64,000 nucleotides of DNA from Methylopila turkensis (GTDB taxonomy: Bacteria > Pseudomonadota > Alphaproteobacteria > Rhizobiales > Methylopilaceae), in the NCBI RefSeq assembly GCF_027922325.1, contig NZ_BSFL01000003.1:1054001-1118000 (forward strand), read 5' to 3'. Made by a program: the position numbers and the translations under genes. The notes below the pieces were generated by a model that saw only the letters and a list, made by a program, of their open reading frames with translations, did not search any database and had not been told where the DNA came from. This document shows, piece after piece, positions 29,032-41,500 of this stretch. Every line of letters starts with the position of its first letter. The stretch's first letter is position 1.

Positions 29032-30786
29032 TTGAGCGCCGCCTTCGAACGCAAGCTGCCTTTCGGCGCCTCAGCCGGCGCGGATCAGACGCTCTTCCGG
29101 TTCTGGGCTCCGGCGCATCCCGAGGTCCGTATCGAAATCGAAGGTTCGGATCCCGTCGCCATGGCGCCTGAGGACGGCGGCTGGTTCTCGGCGGCGCTTC
29201 CGGCACCCGCGGGCTCCCGCTACCGCTTTCACCTGCCCAGCGGCCTCGCCGTGCCGGACCCCGCGTCGCGTTTTCAGGACGGCGACATCCACGGCTGGAG
29301 CGTCGTGGTCGATCCCAAGAGCTATGACTGGAAGACCGGCGGCTGGACCGGGCGTCCGTGGGCGGAGACGGTGGTCTACGAGCTCCACGTCGGCTGCTTC
29401 GGCGGCTTCGCCGGCGTCACCGAGGCGCTGCCGCTGCTGGCCGAGCTCGGCGTCACCGCCGTGCAGCTGATGCCGATCGCGGACTTCCCGGGCGCGCGGA
29501 ACTGGGGTTACGACGGCGTGCTGCCCTACGCGCCGGACGCCGCCTACGGGACGCCGGACGAGTTGAAGGCGCTGATCGATCGCGCGCACGGGCTCGGCCT
29601 GATGGTGTTCCTCGACGTGGTCTACAACCACTTCGGACCGGACGGAAACTACATCGGAGCCGCGGCGCCGACCTTCTTCCGCGACGATCTCCAGACGCCT
29701 TGGGGCGGCGCGATCGACTTCCGGCTGCCGGAAGTGCGGAGCTACTTCACCGAGAACTCGCTCTACTGGCTGATGGAGTACCGCTTCGATGGCCTGCGGC
29801 TCGACGCGGTGCACGCGATCTCCGAGCAGGACTGGATCGACGAGATGGCCGCGGCGGTCCGTTCGACCGTCGAGGCCGGCCGCCACGTCCACCTGATCCT
29901 CGAGAACGAGCACAACCAGCAGTCCCATCTCGCCGGCGACGTCGACGCGCAGTGGAACGACGACTTCCACCACGTCATCCACGTGCTCCTGACCGGCGAG
30001 CGCGAAGGCTATTACGAGGACTACGCCGACGACGCCGCGGCGAAGCTCGCGCGGACGCTCTCGGAAGGTTTCGTCTATCAGGGCGAGCCGTCGCCGCATC
30101 TCGACGGCAAGCCGCGGGGCACGCCGAGCGGCCATCTGCCGCCGACGGCCTTCATCAGCTTCCTGCAGAACCACGACCAGATCGGCAACCGCGCCTTCGG
30201 CGACCGGCTGACGGCGCTCGCCGACCCGCGCGGCGTGGAGGCCGCGACCGCCGCTCTGCTGCTCATCCCGCACATCCCGATGATCTTCATGGGGGAGGAG
30301 GTCGCGAGCGAGACGCCGTTCCTGTTCTTCACGGACCACAATGACGAGCTCGCCGAGGCCGTGCGCGTCGGCCGGCGCAAGGAGTTCGCCAAGTTCGCCG
30401 CCTTCGCCGGCGCGGAGATTCCGGACCCCAACGCGCCGTCGACGTTCGAGCGCTCGATCCCCGAGCCGCACCCGGAGCGCGCCGAGGAGCGGACGGCGCT
30501 CTACCGCAGGCTGCTCGCGCTGCGCGCCGCGAAGATCACGCCCGGCGTCCCAGGCGCGAAATCGGCGGGCGCTGAGCCGCTCGGCCCGAAGGCCGCGCTC
30601 GCCCGCTGGAAACTGGGCGACGGCTCGCGCCTCACCGTCGCGCTGAACCTCGCTGAAGCGCCCGCGTCGATCGCGCCGATCGAAGGCCCGGTTCTGTTCG
30701 AGACCACGCCAGGCGCCGCCGACGCCGCGCGCTCCGGCCAGCTGCCCGGCTACGCCACCATCGCTCTCCTGGAACCCGCCGCGTGA
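29032..30786 (+). CDS. treZ: Malto-oligosyltrehalose trehalohydrolase
   Basis: A 584-residue GH13_10 enzyme that releases trehalose from the ends made by TreY. Key sites are D258 in 'FDGLRLDAVHAI', E291 in 'LILENEHNQQ' and D382 in 'LQNHDQIGNRAFG', with the family-specific 'GPDGNYIG' and 'RDDLQTPWG' loops. The N-terminal beta domain begins at 'ADQTLFRFWAPAHPEVRIEI'. It starts at a TTG with TGGAGA about 9 nt upstream, 4 nt after the glgX2 stop. It overlaps malQ by 4 nt. Confidence 0.95.
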   Translation: MSAAFERKLPFGASAGADQTLFRFWAPAHPEVRIEIEGSDPVAMAPEDGGWFSAALPAPAGSRYRFHLPSGLAVPDPASRFQDGDIHGWSVVVDPKSYDWKTGGWTGRPWAETVVYELHVGCFGGFAGVTEALPLLAELGVTAVQLMPIADFPGARNWGYDGVLPYAPDAAYGTPDELKALIDRAHGLGLMVFLDVVYNHFGPDGNYIGAAAPTFFRDDLQTPWGGAIDFRLPEVRSYFTENSLYWLMEYRFDGLRLDAVHAISEQDWIDEMAAAVRSTVEAGRHVHLILENEHNQQSHLAGDVDAQWNDDFHHVIHVLLTGEREGYYEDYADDAAAKLARTLSEGFVYQGEPSPHLDGKPRGTPSGHLPPTAFISFLQNHDQIGNRAFGDRLTALADPRGVEAATAALLLIPHIPMIFMGEEVASETPFLFFTDHNDELAEAVRVGRRKEFAKFAAFAGAEIPDPNAPSTFERSIPEPHPERAEERTALYRRLLALRAAKITPGVPGAKSAGAEPLGPKAALARWKLGDGSRLTVALNLAEAPASIAPIEGPVLFETTPGAADAARSGQLPGYATIALLEPAA

Positions 30787-32870
30787 ATCACGACGAGGCC
30801 GTTCTTTCGCTGGCGCGCCGCGCCGGGTTCTCTGTCGACTGGATCGACCAGACCGGACGCAGCCAGACCGTGACGCCAGACAGGCTGCGCCGCTTGCTGG
30901 AGGCGATGGGGCTGCCGTGCGAAACCGGCGCCGAGGCGGCGGACTCGATCCACCGGCTCGAGGCGATCGACGCCGCGCGCCCTGCTCTCGTCACCGCCCG
31001 CGTCGGCGAGCCGTTCGCCTTGAAGGCCGCGGTGGGGGCGTCCGCCAGATTTGTCCGAGAGGACGGCGCTACGTTCGACGTGACGCTCGGCGAGGGCTCC
31101 GATGGCCTGGCGCTGATGCGCCCCGTGATGGAGCCTGGCTACCACCGGCTGCTGGTGGGCGACGAGGAGACCATTCTCGCGGTCGCGCCGCAGAGCGGCC
31201 TGAGCATCGTCGCGGCCGGCGGCGGGCGGCGGATGTGGGGGCTTGCGGCGCAGGTCTACGGGCTGACGCGCTCCGGCGACGGCGGGATCGGTGACCTCGG
31301 CGGCGTCGCCGCGCTGGCGGAGGTCGCGGCGCGCGCCGGCGCCGACGCGCTGGCGCTGTCTCCGTTGCACGCCGGCTTCACCGCCGACCCGCACCATTTC
31401 GGCCCCTACTCGCCGTCGAGCCGCCTGTTTCTCAATCCGCTCAACGGCGATCCCGACTTCCTGTTCGGGGAGGAACGGGTGGCGGCGGCCTCGGACGTCG
31501 CGGGCGTCTCGGGCGTTCGCGCGCGTCATGAGCGGGCGGCCCTGATCGACTGGCCCGACGCGGCTCGCGCGAAGCTCGCCACGCTGCGCGCGCTCTACGA
31601 CAGCTTCCGCGATTTCGAACTCGCCGAGGCGTCGCCCGGCCGTCTCGCCGCGGATTTCGCCGCGTTCCGCGCCGAGGGCGGCGCGCTGCTCGAGGAGCAC
31701 GCCCGGTTCGAGACGCTGCACGGCGCCCGCTTCGCCGCCGACGCCGGCCAATGGAGCTGGCGGCGCTGGCCCGAGGCGCTGAGGAACCCGGCGAGCGGGG
31801 ACGTCGCGGCCTTCGCGGCCGAGCACGCCGACACGGTGACGTTCCACGTCTTCCTGCAATGGATCGCCGACCGCTCCTTCGCCGCGGCCCAGAAGGTCGC
31901 GCGCCAGGCCGGCATGGCGATCGGGCTGATCTCCGACCTCGCGGTCGGCATGGACGCCGGCGGCAGCCACGCCTGGGGCCGGCAGGACGACGTGCTGGTC
32001 GGCCTCTCGGTCGGCGCCCCGCCGGACCTGTTCAACGCCGACGGCCAGGCCTGGGGTCTCGCCACCTTCTCGCCCATCGCTCTGAAAAAGAGCGGCTTCG
32101 CGCCGTTCCTCGCCACGTTGCGCGCCTGCATGAAGAACGCTGGCGGCGTGCGCATCGACCACGCCATGGGTCTGACGCGGCTCTGGATGGTCCCCGAGAA
32201 CGAGGGCGCGGAAAACGGGGCCTACCTTGCCTATCCCGCCGACGACATGCTCCGTCTCGTCGCGCTTGAATCCCATCGCAACCGCGCGGTCGTCGTCGGC
32301 GAAGATCTCGGCACGGTGCCGGACGGCTTCCGCGAGCGGCTCGCGGCGACGGGAATCGCTGGCATGCGCGTGCTGCAGTTCGAGCGCGACGCCGCGCGGT
32401 TCTATCCGCCGGACTATTATCCAGACGACGCGCTCGCGATGACCACGACCCACGACCTGCCGACCACGGCCGGTTGGTGGCGTGGGGCCGACATCGATCT
32501 CCGCGCTGGCATCGCGGGCGACCAGTTCGGCGAAACGGCGGCGAACGACCGCGCCACGCGCGCCGAGGACAGGAGCAAGCTGTGGGCCGCCTTCGTCGCG
32601 GCGCGGGTCGCCGAGGGCGCTCCGCCGCCGCAAGAAGAGCCTGACGCCGCCGTCGACGCGGCCGTGAGCTTCCTCGCTTTGACGCCTTCGAAGCTCGCGC
32701 TCGTCCCGCTTGAGGACGCGCTCGGGCAGACCGAGCAGCCCAACCTGCCCGGCACCCTCGACGAACACCCCAATTGGCGACGCCGGCTCCCCGCGCCGGC
32801 CCCCGAGCTTCTCGCCGTGCAGGCGGCGAAGGACCGGCTCGCCAGCCTCAACCGGAGACGAGACCCGTGA
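30783..32870 (+). CDS. malQ: 4-alpha-glucanotransferase (amylomaltase)
   Basis: A 695-residue GH77 enzyme that moves glucan segments between malto-oligosaccharides, recycling short chains left by debranching and TreY/TreZ. Visible motifs are 'DALALSPLHAGF', 'ISDLAVGMDAGGSHAWG', the nucleophile D459 in 'VRIDHAMGLTRLW' and the acid E507 in 'VVGEDLGTVPDGF', separated by 48 residues as in E. coli MalQ. 'TTTHDLPTTAGWW' is also present. An N-terminal extension of about 150 residues before the barrel is usual for the proteobacterial form. The GTG start overlaps the treZ stop, and its own stop overlaps the treY start, so the three are translationally coupled. Confidence 0.95.
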   Translation: MNHDEAVLSLARRAGFSVDWIDQTGRSQTVTPDRLRRLLEAMGLPCETGAEAADSIHRLEAIDAARPALVTARVGEPFALKAAVGASARFVREDGATFDVTLGEGSDGLALMRPVMEPGYHRLLVGDEETILAVAPQSGLSIVAAGGGRRMWGLAAQVYGLTRSGDGGIGDLGGVAALAEVAARAGADALALSPLHAGFTADPHHFGPYSPSSRLFLNPLNGDPDFLFGEERVAAASDVAGVSGVRARHERAALIDWPDAARAKLATLRALYDSFRDFELAEASPGRLAADFAAFRAEGGALLEEHARFETLHGARFAADAGQWSWRRWPEALRNPASGDVAAFAAEHADTVTFHVFLQWIADRSFAAAQKVARQAGMAIGLISDLAVGMDAGGSHAWGRQDDVLVGLSVGAPPDLFNADGQAWGLATFSPIALKKSGFAPFLATLRACMKNAGGVRIDHAMGLTRLWMVPENEGAENGAYLAYPADDMLRLVALESHRNRAVVVGEDLGTVPDGFRERLAATGIAGMRVLQFERDAARFYPPDYYPDDALAMTTTHDLPTTAGWWRGADIDLRAGIAGDQFGETAANDRATRAEDRSKLWAAFVAARVAEGAPPPQEEPDAAVDAAVSFLALTPSKLALVPLEDALGQTEQPNLPGTLDEHPNWRRRLPAPAPELLAVQAAKDRLASLNRRRDP

Positions 32871-35506
32871 CCGCAGCGCCGCCGCCCCCGCCCTCTCCCC
32901 CGCGGGCCACGATGCGCCTGCAGTTCCACAAGGACTTCACCTTCGCGGACGCAATCCCGCTGGTCGGTTACCTCAAGGCGCTCGGGATCAGCCACCTCTA
33001 CTCGTCGCCGATCCTGACGGCCCGTGCGGGCTCGATGCACGGCTATGACGTGGTGGACCCGACGACCGTGAACCCGGAGCTCGGCGGCGAGGACGGTTTT
33101 CGCGCGCTGGTCGCGGCGCTTCGCGCGGAGGGGCTCGGCGTCATCGTCGACATCGTCCCGAACCACATGGCGGTGGGCAAAGACGACAACGCCTGGTGGC
33201 TCGACGTTCTGACCTACGGGCGCGGCAGCCGGTTCGCGCATTTCTTTGACATCGACTGGGAGCCGGCTGATCCCGCGCTCCACGGCAAGATCCTGCTGCC
33301 CACGCTCGGCTCGACCTATGGCGAAGCGTTGCGCAACGGCGACCTTCAGATCACGCGCGAAGGCAAGCGCGGCGGCCTCGTGGTGCGCTACGCCGACCAC
33401 ATGTTCCCGCTGCGCCCGGAAGACCGCTACGAGATCGAGAACGTCGGCCTCGAGGCCTACGATCCCTCGACGGACGAGGGCCGCGAGCGCTTCCACGCCC
33501 TGCTCGAGAAGCAGAACTGGCGGCTCGCGCACTGGATGGTCGCGGGCGACGAGATCAACTGGCGGCGCTTCTTCGACGTGAACGAGCTCGCGGGCCTGCG
33601 CATCGCCGACCCCGCCGTGTTCGACGCGACCCACGAGCTGTTGCTGCGGCTCTATGGCGAGGGGCTGATCGACGGCTTCCGCGTCGACCACATCGACGGG
33701 CTGATGGACCCCGGCGGCTACGCGCGCCGCCTGCGCGAGCATCTCGACGCGGTCCAGCGCGACCGGCCGGGCCCGCTCGCCGAACAGCGCGCCTATCTCG
33801 TGATCGAGAAAATCCTGGGCCCCGGCGAAGAGCTCGCCTCGGACTGGGCGGTGGACGGTGCGAGCGGCTACGACTTCATGGACGACGTCAGCGCGCTTCT
33901 GCACGACGCCGCCGGCGAAGCCCCGCTCGCGGCGTTCTGGGCCGAAGTGAGCGGGCGGCCCGCGGACTTCCATGCCGAGGAGGAGATCGCGCGCCGCGAG
34001 ATTTTGGACCGCTCTTTCTCCGCCCAGCTCGACCAGGCGGCGCATGCGCTGCATCAGGTGGCCCGGCTGGACTACGACACGCGCGACACCTCGCGCGCCG
34101 CGATCCGACGGGCGCTCGTCGAATTGCTGGCGCACTTCCCCGCCTACCGCACCTACGCCAACGCTGCGGAGCCGCGCGGCGAGGCCGATCGCGCGCTGTT
34201 CGAGCGGGCGATGGAGAAGGCGCGGCAATCCATCCTGCCGGCCGATCTCAGCGTGCTGGAGCTGCTCGACGGCTGGCTCGGCGGCGCGGTCGGCCCCGAA
34301 GACCAGCGTCTGCTGCGCGACAAGGCCATCCGCCGCTTCCAGCAGCTCTCAGCCCCGGTCGCGGCCAAGGCGGTCGAGGACACCGCGTTCTATCGTTACG
34401 GCAAGCTTGTCTCCCGCACCGACGTCGGTTTCGACGTCGCGACCTTCGCGATCGACGTCCCGACGTTCCATGCCCGGACCGCCGCGCGGGCCCGCGCCTT
34501 CCCCGACGCGATGCTCACGACCGCGACCCACGACCACAAGCGCGGCGAGGACGTGCGCGCCCGCGTCGCGGTGCTGAGCGAGATTCCGGAGGAGTGGATC
34601 ACGACCGCGCGGCGTTGGCGCGAGCTCGCCGAGCCGCTGCGGGCTCCCGACGCGCCGTCGGCCGCCGACGAGCTGATCCTGTTCCAGATCCTCGTGGGAG
34701 CGTGGCCGGACGACCTGTCGCCGGACGACGCCAAGGGCTGCGCGGCCTTCGCCGAACGCGTGGCGGGCTGGCAGCTGAAGGCGATGCGCGAGGCCAAGCT
34801 CGCGACCGATTGGTCGGCCCCGAACGAAGCCTATGAGGCCGCGGCGAGGCGTTTGCTCGACGGCGTGCTAACCGGTGGCGACCCGACGCTCCGCCGCGCG
34901 ATCGCGGCCTTCGCGGAGCGGATCGGCGCGCCCGGCGCCGCGAACGGGCTGCTGCAGGCACTGCTGAAGCTCACCATTCCGGGCGTTCCCGACACGTACC
35001 AGGGGACGGAGTTCTGGGACCTGACACTGGTCGATCCGGACAACCGGCGGCCCGTCGACTACGCCGCCCGAGCCGACGCGCTGGCGCGGGGCGAGACCGC
35101 CGGCGCGGCGGCGGCCCATTGGCGCGACGGCGCCGTCAAGCAGGCGCTGATCGCCGCGGCGCTCGGCGAACGCGCCCGGCGGCCGTCTCTGTTCGCCCGC
35201 GGCGCCTACGAACCCCTCGCGGTGGATGGTCCCGTCGCCAGCGACGTCATCGCCTTCGCCCGTTCGCTCGATGGCGAGACAGCGGTCGCAATCGGTCTGC
35301 GCGCGACCGCGGGACGGCTGGCCGCGAACGGGTCGATCGCGCCCGACGCCATCGCTCTGCGCGATACGACTGTCTCCCTGCCGTCACAGCTTGCGGGAAA
35401 GACGCTGACCGATTGCCTGACGGGACGGCGGCTCGAACCGGGCGGCGCCCTGCAACTGTCTGAATTGACTGAGCTTCCGGTCGCGCTTCTGGTCGCGACG
35501 GACTGA
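32867..35506 (+). CDS. treY: Malto-oligosyltrehalose synthase
   Basis: An 879-residue GH13_26 enzyme that turns the reducing end of linear glucan into an alpha,alpha-1,1 linkage. Motifs are 'RLQFHKDFTFADA' at the N-terminus, 'YSSPILTARAGSMHGYDV', 'DIVPNHMAV', D274 in 'GFRVDHIDGLMDP', E314 in 'LVIEKILGPGEEL' and D556 in 'TTATHDHKRGEDVRARV'. The last family block 'IPGVPDTYQGTEFWD' is intact. I chose the GTG at 32867, overlapping the malQ stop and preceded by GGAG, rather than an upstream frame inside malQ. A Pro-rich N-terminal tail of about 14 residues precedes the conserved part. Confidence 0.95.
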   Translation: MTAAPPPPPSPPRATMRLQFHKDFTFADAIPLVGYLKALGISHLYSSPILTARAGSMHGYDVVDPTTVNPELGGEDGFRALVAALRAEGLGVIVDIVPNHMAVGKDDNAWWLDVLTYGRGSRFAHFFDIDWEPADPALHGKILLPTLGSTYGEALRNGDLQITREGKRGGLVVRYADHMFPLRPEDRYEIENVGLEAYDPSTDEGRERFHALLEKQNWRLAHWMVAGDEINWRRFFDVNELAGLRIADPAVFDATHELLLRLYGEGLIDGFRVDHIDGLMDPGGYARRLREHLDAVQRDRPGPLAEQRAYLVIEKILGPGEELASDWAVDGASGYDFMDDVSALLHDAAGEAPLAAFWAEVSGRPADFHAEEEIARREILDRSFSAQLDQAAHALHQVARLDYDTRDTSRAAIRRALVELLAHFPAYRTYANAAEPRGEADRALFERAMEKARQSILPADLSVLELLDGWLGGAVGPEDQRLLRDKAIRRFQQLSAPVAAKAVEDTAFYRYGKLVSRTDVGFDVATFAIDVPTFHARTAARARAFPDAMLTTATHDHKRGEDVRARVAVLSEIPEEWITTARRWRELAEPLRAPDAPSAADELILFQILVGAWPDDLSPDDAKGCAAFAERVAGWQLKAMREAKLATDWSAPNEAYEAAARRLLDGVLTGGDPTLRRAIAAFAERIGAPGAANGLLQALLKLTIPGVPDTYQGTEFWDLTLVDPDNRRPVDYAARADALARGETAGAAAAHWRDGAVKQALIAAALGERARRPSLFARGAYEPLAVDGPVASDVIAFARSLDGETAVAIGLRATAGRLAANGSIAPDAIALRDTTVSLPSQLAGKTLTDCLTGRRLEPGGALQLSELTELPVALLVATD

Positions 35507-35662
35507 CGCGCCGGCCGTTCGTCGTATGTCAATCTGTCGACTTCGTGGTTCAATCGAATCGTTCTAGGCGGCGTCTCGGGGGAGAACCGGCTATGGCCGG
35601 ATCGCCGTTGCGGTGCGCGCGCATTGCGCGCGCCGCCGGACAGATCGTCGGGGAAGACGTCG

Positions 35663-35893
35663 ATGAGCACATTCAAAGTTCCGTTGTCGGAGCAGGACGC
35701 CGAACTGATCGCGCAGGCCCTCGACGTCTACGCGACGACGCTGATGTGCGCGCCGCTGGGTCTCGGCCTCGAGCTGCTGATGGACGTGCGCGAGCTGCGC
35801 AGCCGGATCGCCGCGGCGTCCGACGAGCATGAGGCCGCGCAGGATGCGCCGACCGCGGCTGGCGGCAACGTGGTGGCCTTCGCCCGCGCCTGA
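35663..35893 (+). CDS. Small protein of unknown function between treY and glgP
   Basis: A 76-residue ORF starting at an ATG with GGGGAA about 9 nt upstream. It is acidic and mostly helical: 'LSEQDAELIAQALDVYATTL', then 'LGLELLMDVRELRSRIAAA', and an Ala/Gly tail. There is no signal peptide or membrane segment. I recognise no family. A good intrinsic terminator immediately after its stop supports a real transcribed gene, as does the in-frame GC-rich codon pattern. Its place within a glucan locus suggests, but does not show, a regulatory role. Confidence 0.55.
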   Translation: MSTFKVPLSEQDAELIAQALDVYATTLMCAPLGLGLELLMDVRELRSRIAAASDEHEAAQDAPTAAGGNVVAFARA

Positions 35894-35896
35894 CGT

Positions 35897-35922
35897 CTCC
35901 CCGCGACCGCGGCGAGTTTTTT
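35897..35922 (+). terminator. Intrinsic terminator after the 76-aa ORF
   Basis: CTC-C-CCGC (35897-35904), loop GACC, GCGG-C-GAG (35909-35916), one C/C mismatch, followed at once by TTTTTT (35917-35922). This is the clearest hairpin-plus-T-run in the window and separates the treY side from glgP, implying a promoter for glgP in 35923-36020. Confidence 0.65.
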
Positions 35923-36020
35923 CGTCCGATCCCGCATCGCAGCATTGCCAAGCCGAGGTCGTGCGTGCCTGACTGGCGCGATCGCGCCGGTGCGGGCGCC
36001 GCGACTGAGGGAGACCTCGC

Positions 36021-38531
<2,511 letters not shown>

Positions 38532-38637
38532 ACCTGCGTCTCCAATTCGGCTAGCATGACTCAACCGGCGCGCGTCGCTCCCCTGACCGGGGAGCTGCGA
38601 CGACGACCGGACCACAACATTTCAGAGGAACGCCGCC

Positions 38638-39900
38638 ATGTCCGCCAAAGCGCCGCTCGGCCCGCCCTACGCCCGCGGGGCGATGGCCTATGTGCTCGCC
38701 GGCGGCCGCGGCTCGCGCCTGATGGAGCTGACGGACCGCCGCGCCAAGCCCGCGGTCTATTTCGGCGGCAAGACGCGCATCATCGACTTCGCGCTCTCGA
38801 ACGCGCTGAACTCCGGCATCCGCCGCATCGGCGTCGCCACCCAGTACAAGGCGCACAGCCTGATCCGCCACCTGCAGCGCGGCTGGAACTTCTTCCGCAG
38901 CGAGCGCAACGAGAGCTTCGACGTGCTGCCCGCCAGCCAGCGGGTCTCGGAGGAGGCCTGGTATCTCGGCACCGCGGACGCCGTCTATCAGAACCTCGAC
39001 ATCATCGAGGACTACGCGCCGCGCCACATGGTGATCCTCGCGGGCGACCACATCTACAAGATGGACTACGAGCAGATGCTCGCGCAGCACGTCGAGAGCG
39101 GCGCCGACGTCACGGTCGGCTGTCTCGAGGTCGCCCGCTCGGAGGCCTCCGGCTTCGGCGTGATGCACATCGACGAGCGCGACCGGATCATCGACTTTCT
39201 GGAGAAGCCGGCTGACCCGCCCGCGATGCCCGGCAAGCCGGACGTCTCGCTCGCGAGCATGGGCATCTACGTCTTCGACACGCCCTTCCTGTTCGACCTG
39301 CTGCGCAAGGACGCGGAAGACCCGAACTCATCCCACGATTTCGGCAAGGACATCATCCCGGCGATCGTGAAGGGCGGCAAGGCGGTGGCCCACCACTTCG
39401 CACGGTCGTGCGTGCGCTCGGCCACGGAGCAGGAGCCCTATTGGCGCGACGTGGGCACGGTCGACGCCTATTTCGAGGCCAACATCGACCTCACCGATTT
39501 CGTGCCGGCGCTGGACCTCTACGACAAGGAATGGCCGATCTGGACCTTCGCCGAGATCACCCCGCCGGCGAAGTTCATCCACGACAAGGACGACCGCCGC
39601 GGCCGCGCGATCTCCTCGCTCGTGTCCGGCGGCTGCATCGTGTCGGGCGCCGGCGTGAAGGAATCGCTGCTCTTCACCGGCGTGCGGGTGAACTCCTACG
39701 CCGACGTCGAGCGCGCGGTCATCCTGCCTTACGTCGAGATCGGACGCCATGCGCGTCTCCGGAACGTGGTCATCGACCGCGGCGTCGCAATCCCGGAAAA
39801 GCTGGTCGTCGGCGAGGATCCTGAGCTCGACGCCCAGCGCTTCCGCCGCACGAGCAAAGGCGTCTGCCTGATCACGCAGTCGATGATCGACCGGCTGTGA
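38638..39900 (+). CDS. glgC: Glucose-1-phosphate adenylyltransferase
   Basis: A 420-residue ADP-glucose pyrophosphorylase, the committed and normally allosterically controlled step of bacterial glycogen synthesis. It shows the nucleotide-binding '[23 protein letters not shown]' block, '[10 protein letters not shown]', '[16 protein letters not shown]', 'EKPADPP' and a C-terminal left-handed helix domain ('[17 protein letters not shown]'). The ATG at 38638 has AGAGGAA upstream. It is 7 nt before glgA. Confidence 0.97.
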   Translation: MSAKAPLGPPYARGAMAYVLAGGRGSRLMELTDRRAKPAVYFGGKTRIIDFALSNALNSGIRRIGVATQYKAHSLIRHLQRGWNFFRSERNESFDVLPASQRVSEEAWYLGTADAVYQNLDIIEDYAPRHMVILAGDHIYKMDYEQMLAQHVESGADVTVGCLEVARSEASGFGVMHIDERDRIIDFLEKPADPPAMPGKPDVSLASMGIYVFDTPFLFDLLRKDAEDPNSSHDFGKDIIPAIVKGGKAVAHHFARSCVRSATEQEPYWRDVGTVDAYFEANIDLTDFVPALDLYDKEWPIWTFAEITPPAKFIHDKDDRRGRAISSLVSGGCIVSGAGVKESLLFTGVRVNSYADVERAVILPYVEIGRHARLRNVVIDRGVAIPEKLVVGEDPELDAQRFRRTSKGVCLITQSMIDRL

Positions 39901-39907
39901 GACGCCG

Positions 39908-41347
39908 ATGACCGCTGTTCTGTCCGTCGCCTCCGAAGCTTATCCGCTCGTCAAGACCGGCGGGCTGGCCGACGTGGTCGGCGCGCTCCCGGGCGCCCTC
40001 GCCCCGCACGGGGTCGCCGTGCGGACGCTGCTCCCGGGCTACCCGTCGGTTCTTTCCGCCATGCCAGACGGGGAGACCGTCGCGCATTTCGACGACCTGT
40101 TCGGCGGACCCGCCGAGATCGTGGCGGCCGCGCCGCGCGGGCTCGACGTGCTCGCGATCGACGCGCCTCACCTCTTTGGCCGCCAGGGCAATCCCTATGT
40201 CGGTCCCGACGGTCGCGACTGGGACGACAACGCCTTGCGTTTCGCGGCGCTCGGCAAGGTCGCGGCCGAGGTCGGACGCGGCGTCGCAGGACTGCCGGCG
40301 CCGGATATAGTGCATATGCACGACTGGCAGGCGGGCCTTGCCGCCGCCTACCTTGCCTTCGCGCCCCATCCCCGGCCGAAGACGGTGGCGACCATCCACA
40401 ACATGGCCTTCCAGGGCTGGTTTCCGGCCTCCGTCTTCGGCGCGCTCGGCCTGCCCGAGGCGGCCTTCGGGATCGACGGCGTCGAATACTTCGGCGGCGT
40501 CGGCTATCTCAAGGCCGCTCTCCAGTTCGCGGACCGCATCACCACCGTCTCGCCGAGCTACGCCGCTGAGATCATGGAGCCGGACGGCGGGCTCGGGCTC
40601 GACGGGCTGTTGCGCGCCCGCGCCGACGTCGTCTCGGGCGTCCTGAACGGCGTCGACGTCGAGGTCTGGAATCCGGAGACCGATCCGGCCCTGGCCTCGC
40701 CCTACTCCGCCGCCAATCCCGGCGGCAGGGATGCGAACCGCCGCGCGCTGGCGCAGGAGTTCGGGCTCGACGTGGGCGACGGCGTGCTGTTCGCGGTCAT
40801 CAGCCGCTTGTCGAGCCAGAAAGGTCTCGACCTGCTCGCCGACGCCATGCCCACGCTTCTCGGCGTCGGCGGCACGCTCGCGCTCGTCGGCGCGGGCGAA
40901 CCCTGGCTCGAAGAGCGCTTCAGCCGCCTCGCGGCAGAGCATCCCGGGCGGATCGGCGTCTTCATCGGCTACGACGAGCGCAAGGCGCATCTCGTGCAGG
41001 CCGGCGCGGACGCGCTGCTCGTGCCCTCGCGGTTCGAGCCCTGCGGCCTGACGCAGCTCTGCGCGCTCCGCTACGGCGCCCTGCCGGTCGTTTCACGCGT
41101 CGGCGGCCTCGCCGACACCGTCATCGACGCCAACCCGGCGGCGATCGCCGCCGGCGTCGCGACCGGCGTCCAGTTCTCGCCGACGTCTCAGGGCGCGCTG
41201 GAGGCGGCGCTTCGCCGGACCGCTGCGTTGCACGCCGACAGCGACCTCTGGACCGGGATCCAGCGCAACGGCATGCGGTCCGACGTGTCGTGGGACGCGT
41301 CGGCCCGGACATACGCCAAACTCTACGCGGAACTCGCGCGGACGTGA
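39908..41347 (+). CDS. glgA: Glycogen synthase (ADP-glucose)
   Basis: A 479-residue GT5 enzyme that transfers glucose from ADP-glucose to glycogen; some GlgA-related enzymes can also make maltose 1-phosphate for GlgE. It has 'VKTGGLADVVGALPGAL' near the N-terminus (ADP-glucose binding), 'VHMHDWQAGLAAAYL', 'NGVDVEVWNPETD', 'SSQKGLDLL' and 'SRFEPCGLTQLCALRYGALPVV', all in the usual order for a GT-B fold. It is the last gene of the plus-strand glg locus, 7 nt after glgC. A 153-nt gap follows before ugd. Confidence 0.96.
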   Translation: MTAVLSVASEAYPLVKTGGLADVVGALPGALAPHGVAVRTLLPGYPSVLSAMPDGETVAHFDDLFGGPAEIVAAAPRGLDVLAIDAPHLFGRQGNPYVGPDGRDWDDNALRFAALGKVAAEVGRGVAGLPAPDIVHMHDWQAGLAAAYLAFAPHPRPKTVATIHNMAFQGWFPASVFGALGLPEAAFGIDGVEYFGGVGYLKAALQFADRITTVSPSYAAEIMEPDGGLGLDGLLRARADVVSGVLNGVDVEVWNPETDPALASPYSAANPGGRDANRRALAQEFGLDVGDGVLFAVISRLSSQKGLDLLADAMPTLLGVGGTLALVGAGEPWLEERFSRLAAEHPGRIGVFIGYDERKAHLVQAGADALLVPSRFEPCGLTQLCALRYGALPVVSRVGGLADTVIDANPAAIAAGVATGVQFSPTSQGALEAALRRTAALHADSDLWTGIQRNGMRSDVSWDASARTYAKLYAELART

Positions 41348-41500
41348 CGCTGCGGCGGTGGGGCGCATCCCTGCCTCGTTTTGTTGCGTTTGCGAAGGTG
41401 CTCAAATAAGAAACATTCGTCGCGTTGAGCGACGTAACAGGCGCGGCTTCGTGCTGGCGTCGGCAGATGAACGCAAGATGACTTCCCTGGGGGATTGCGC

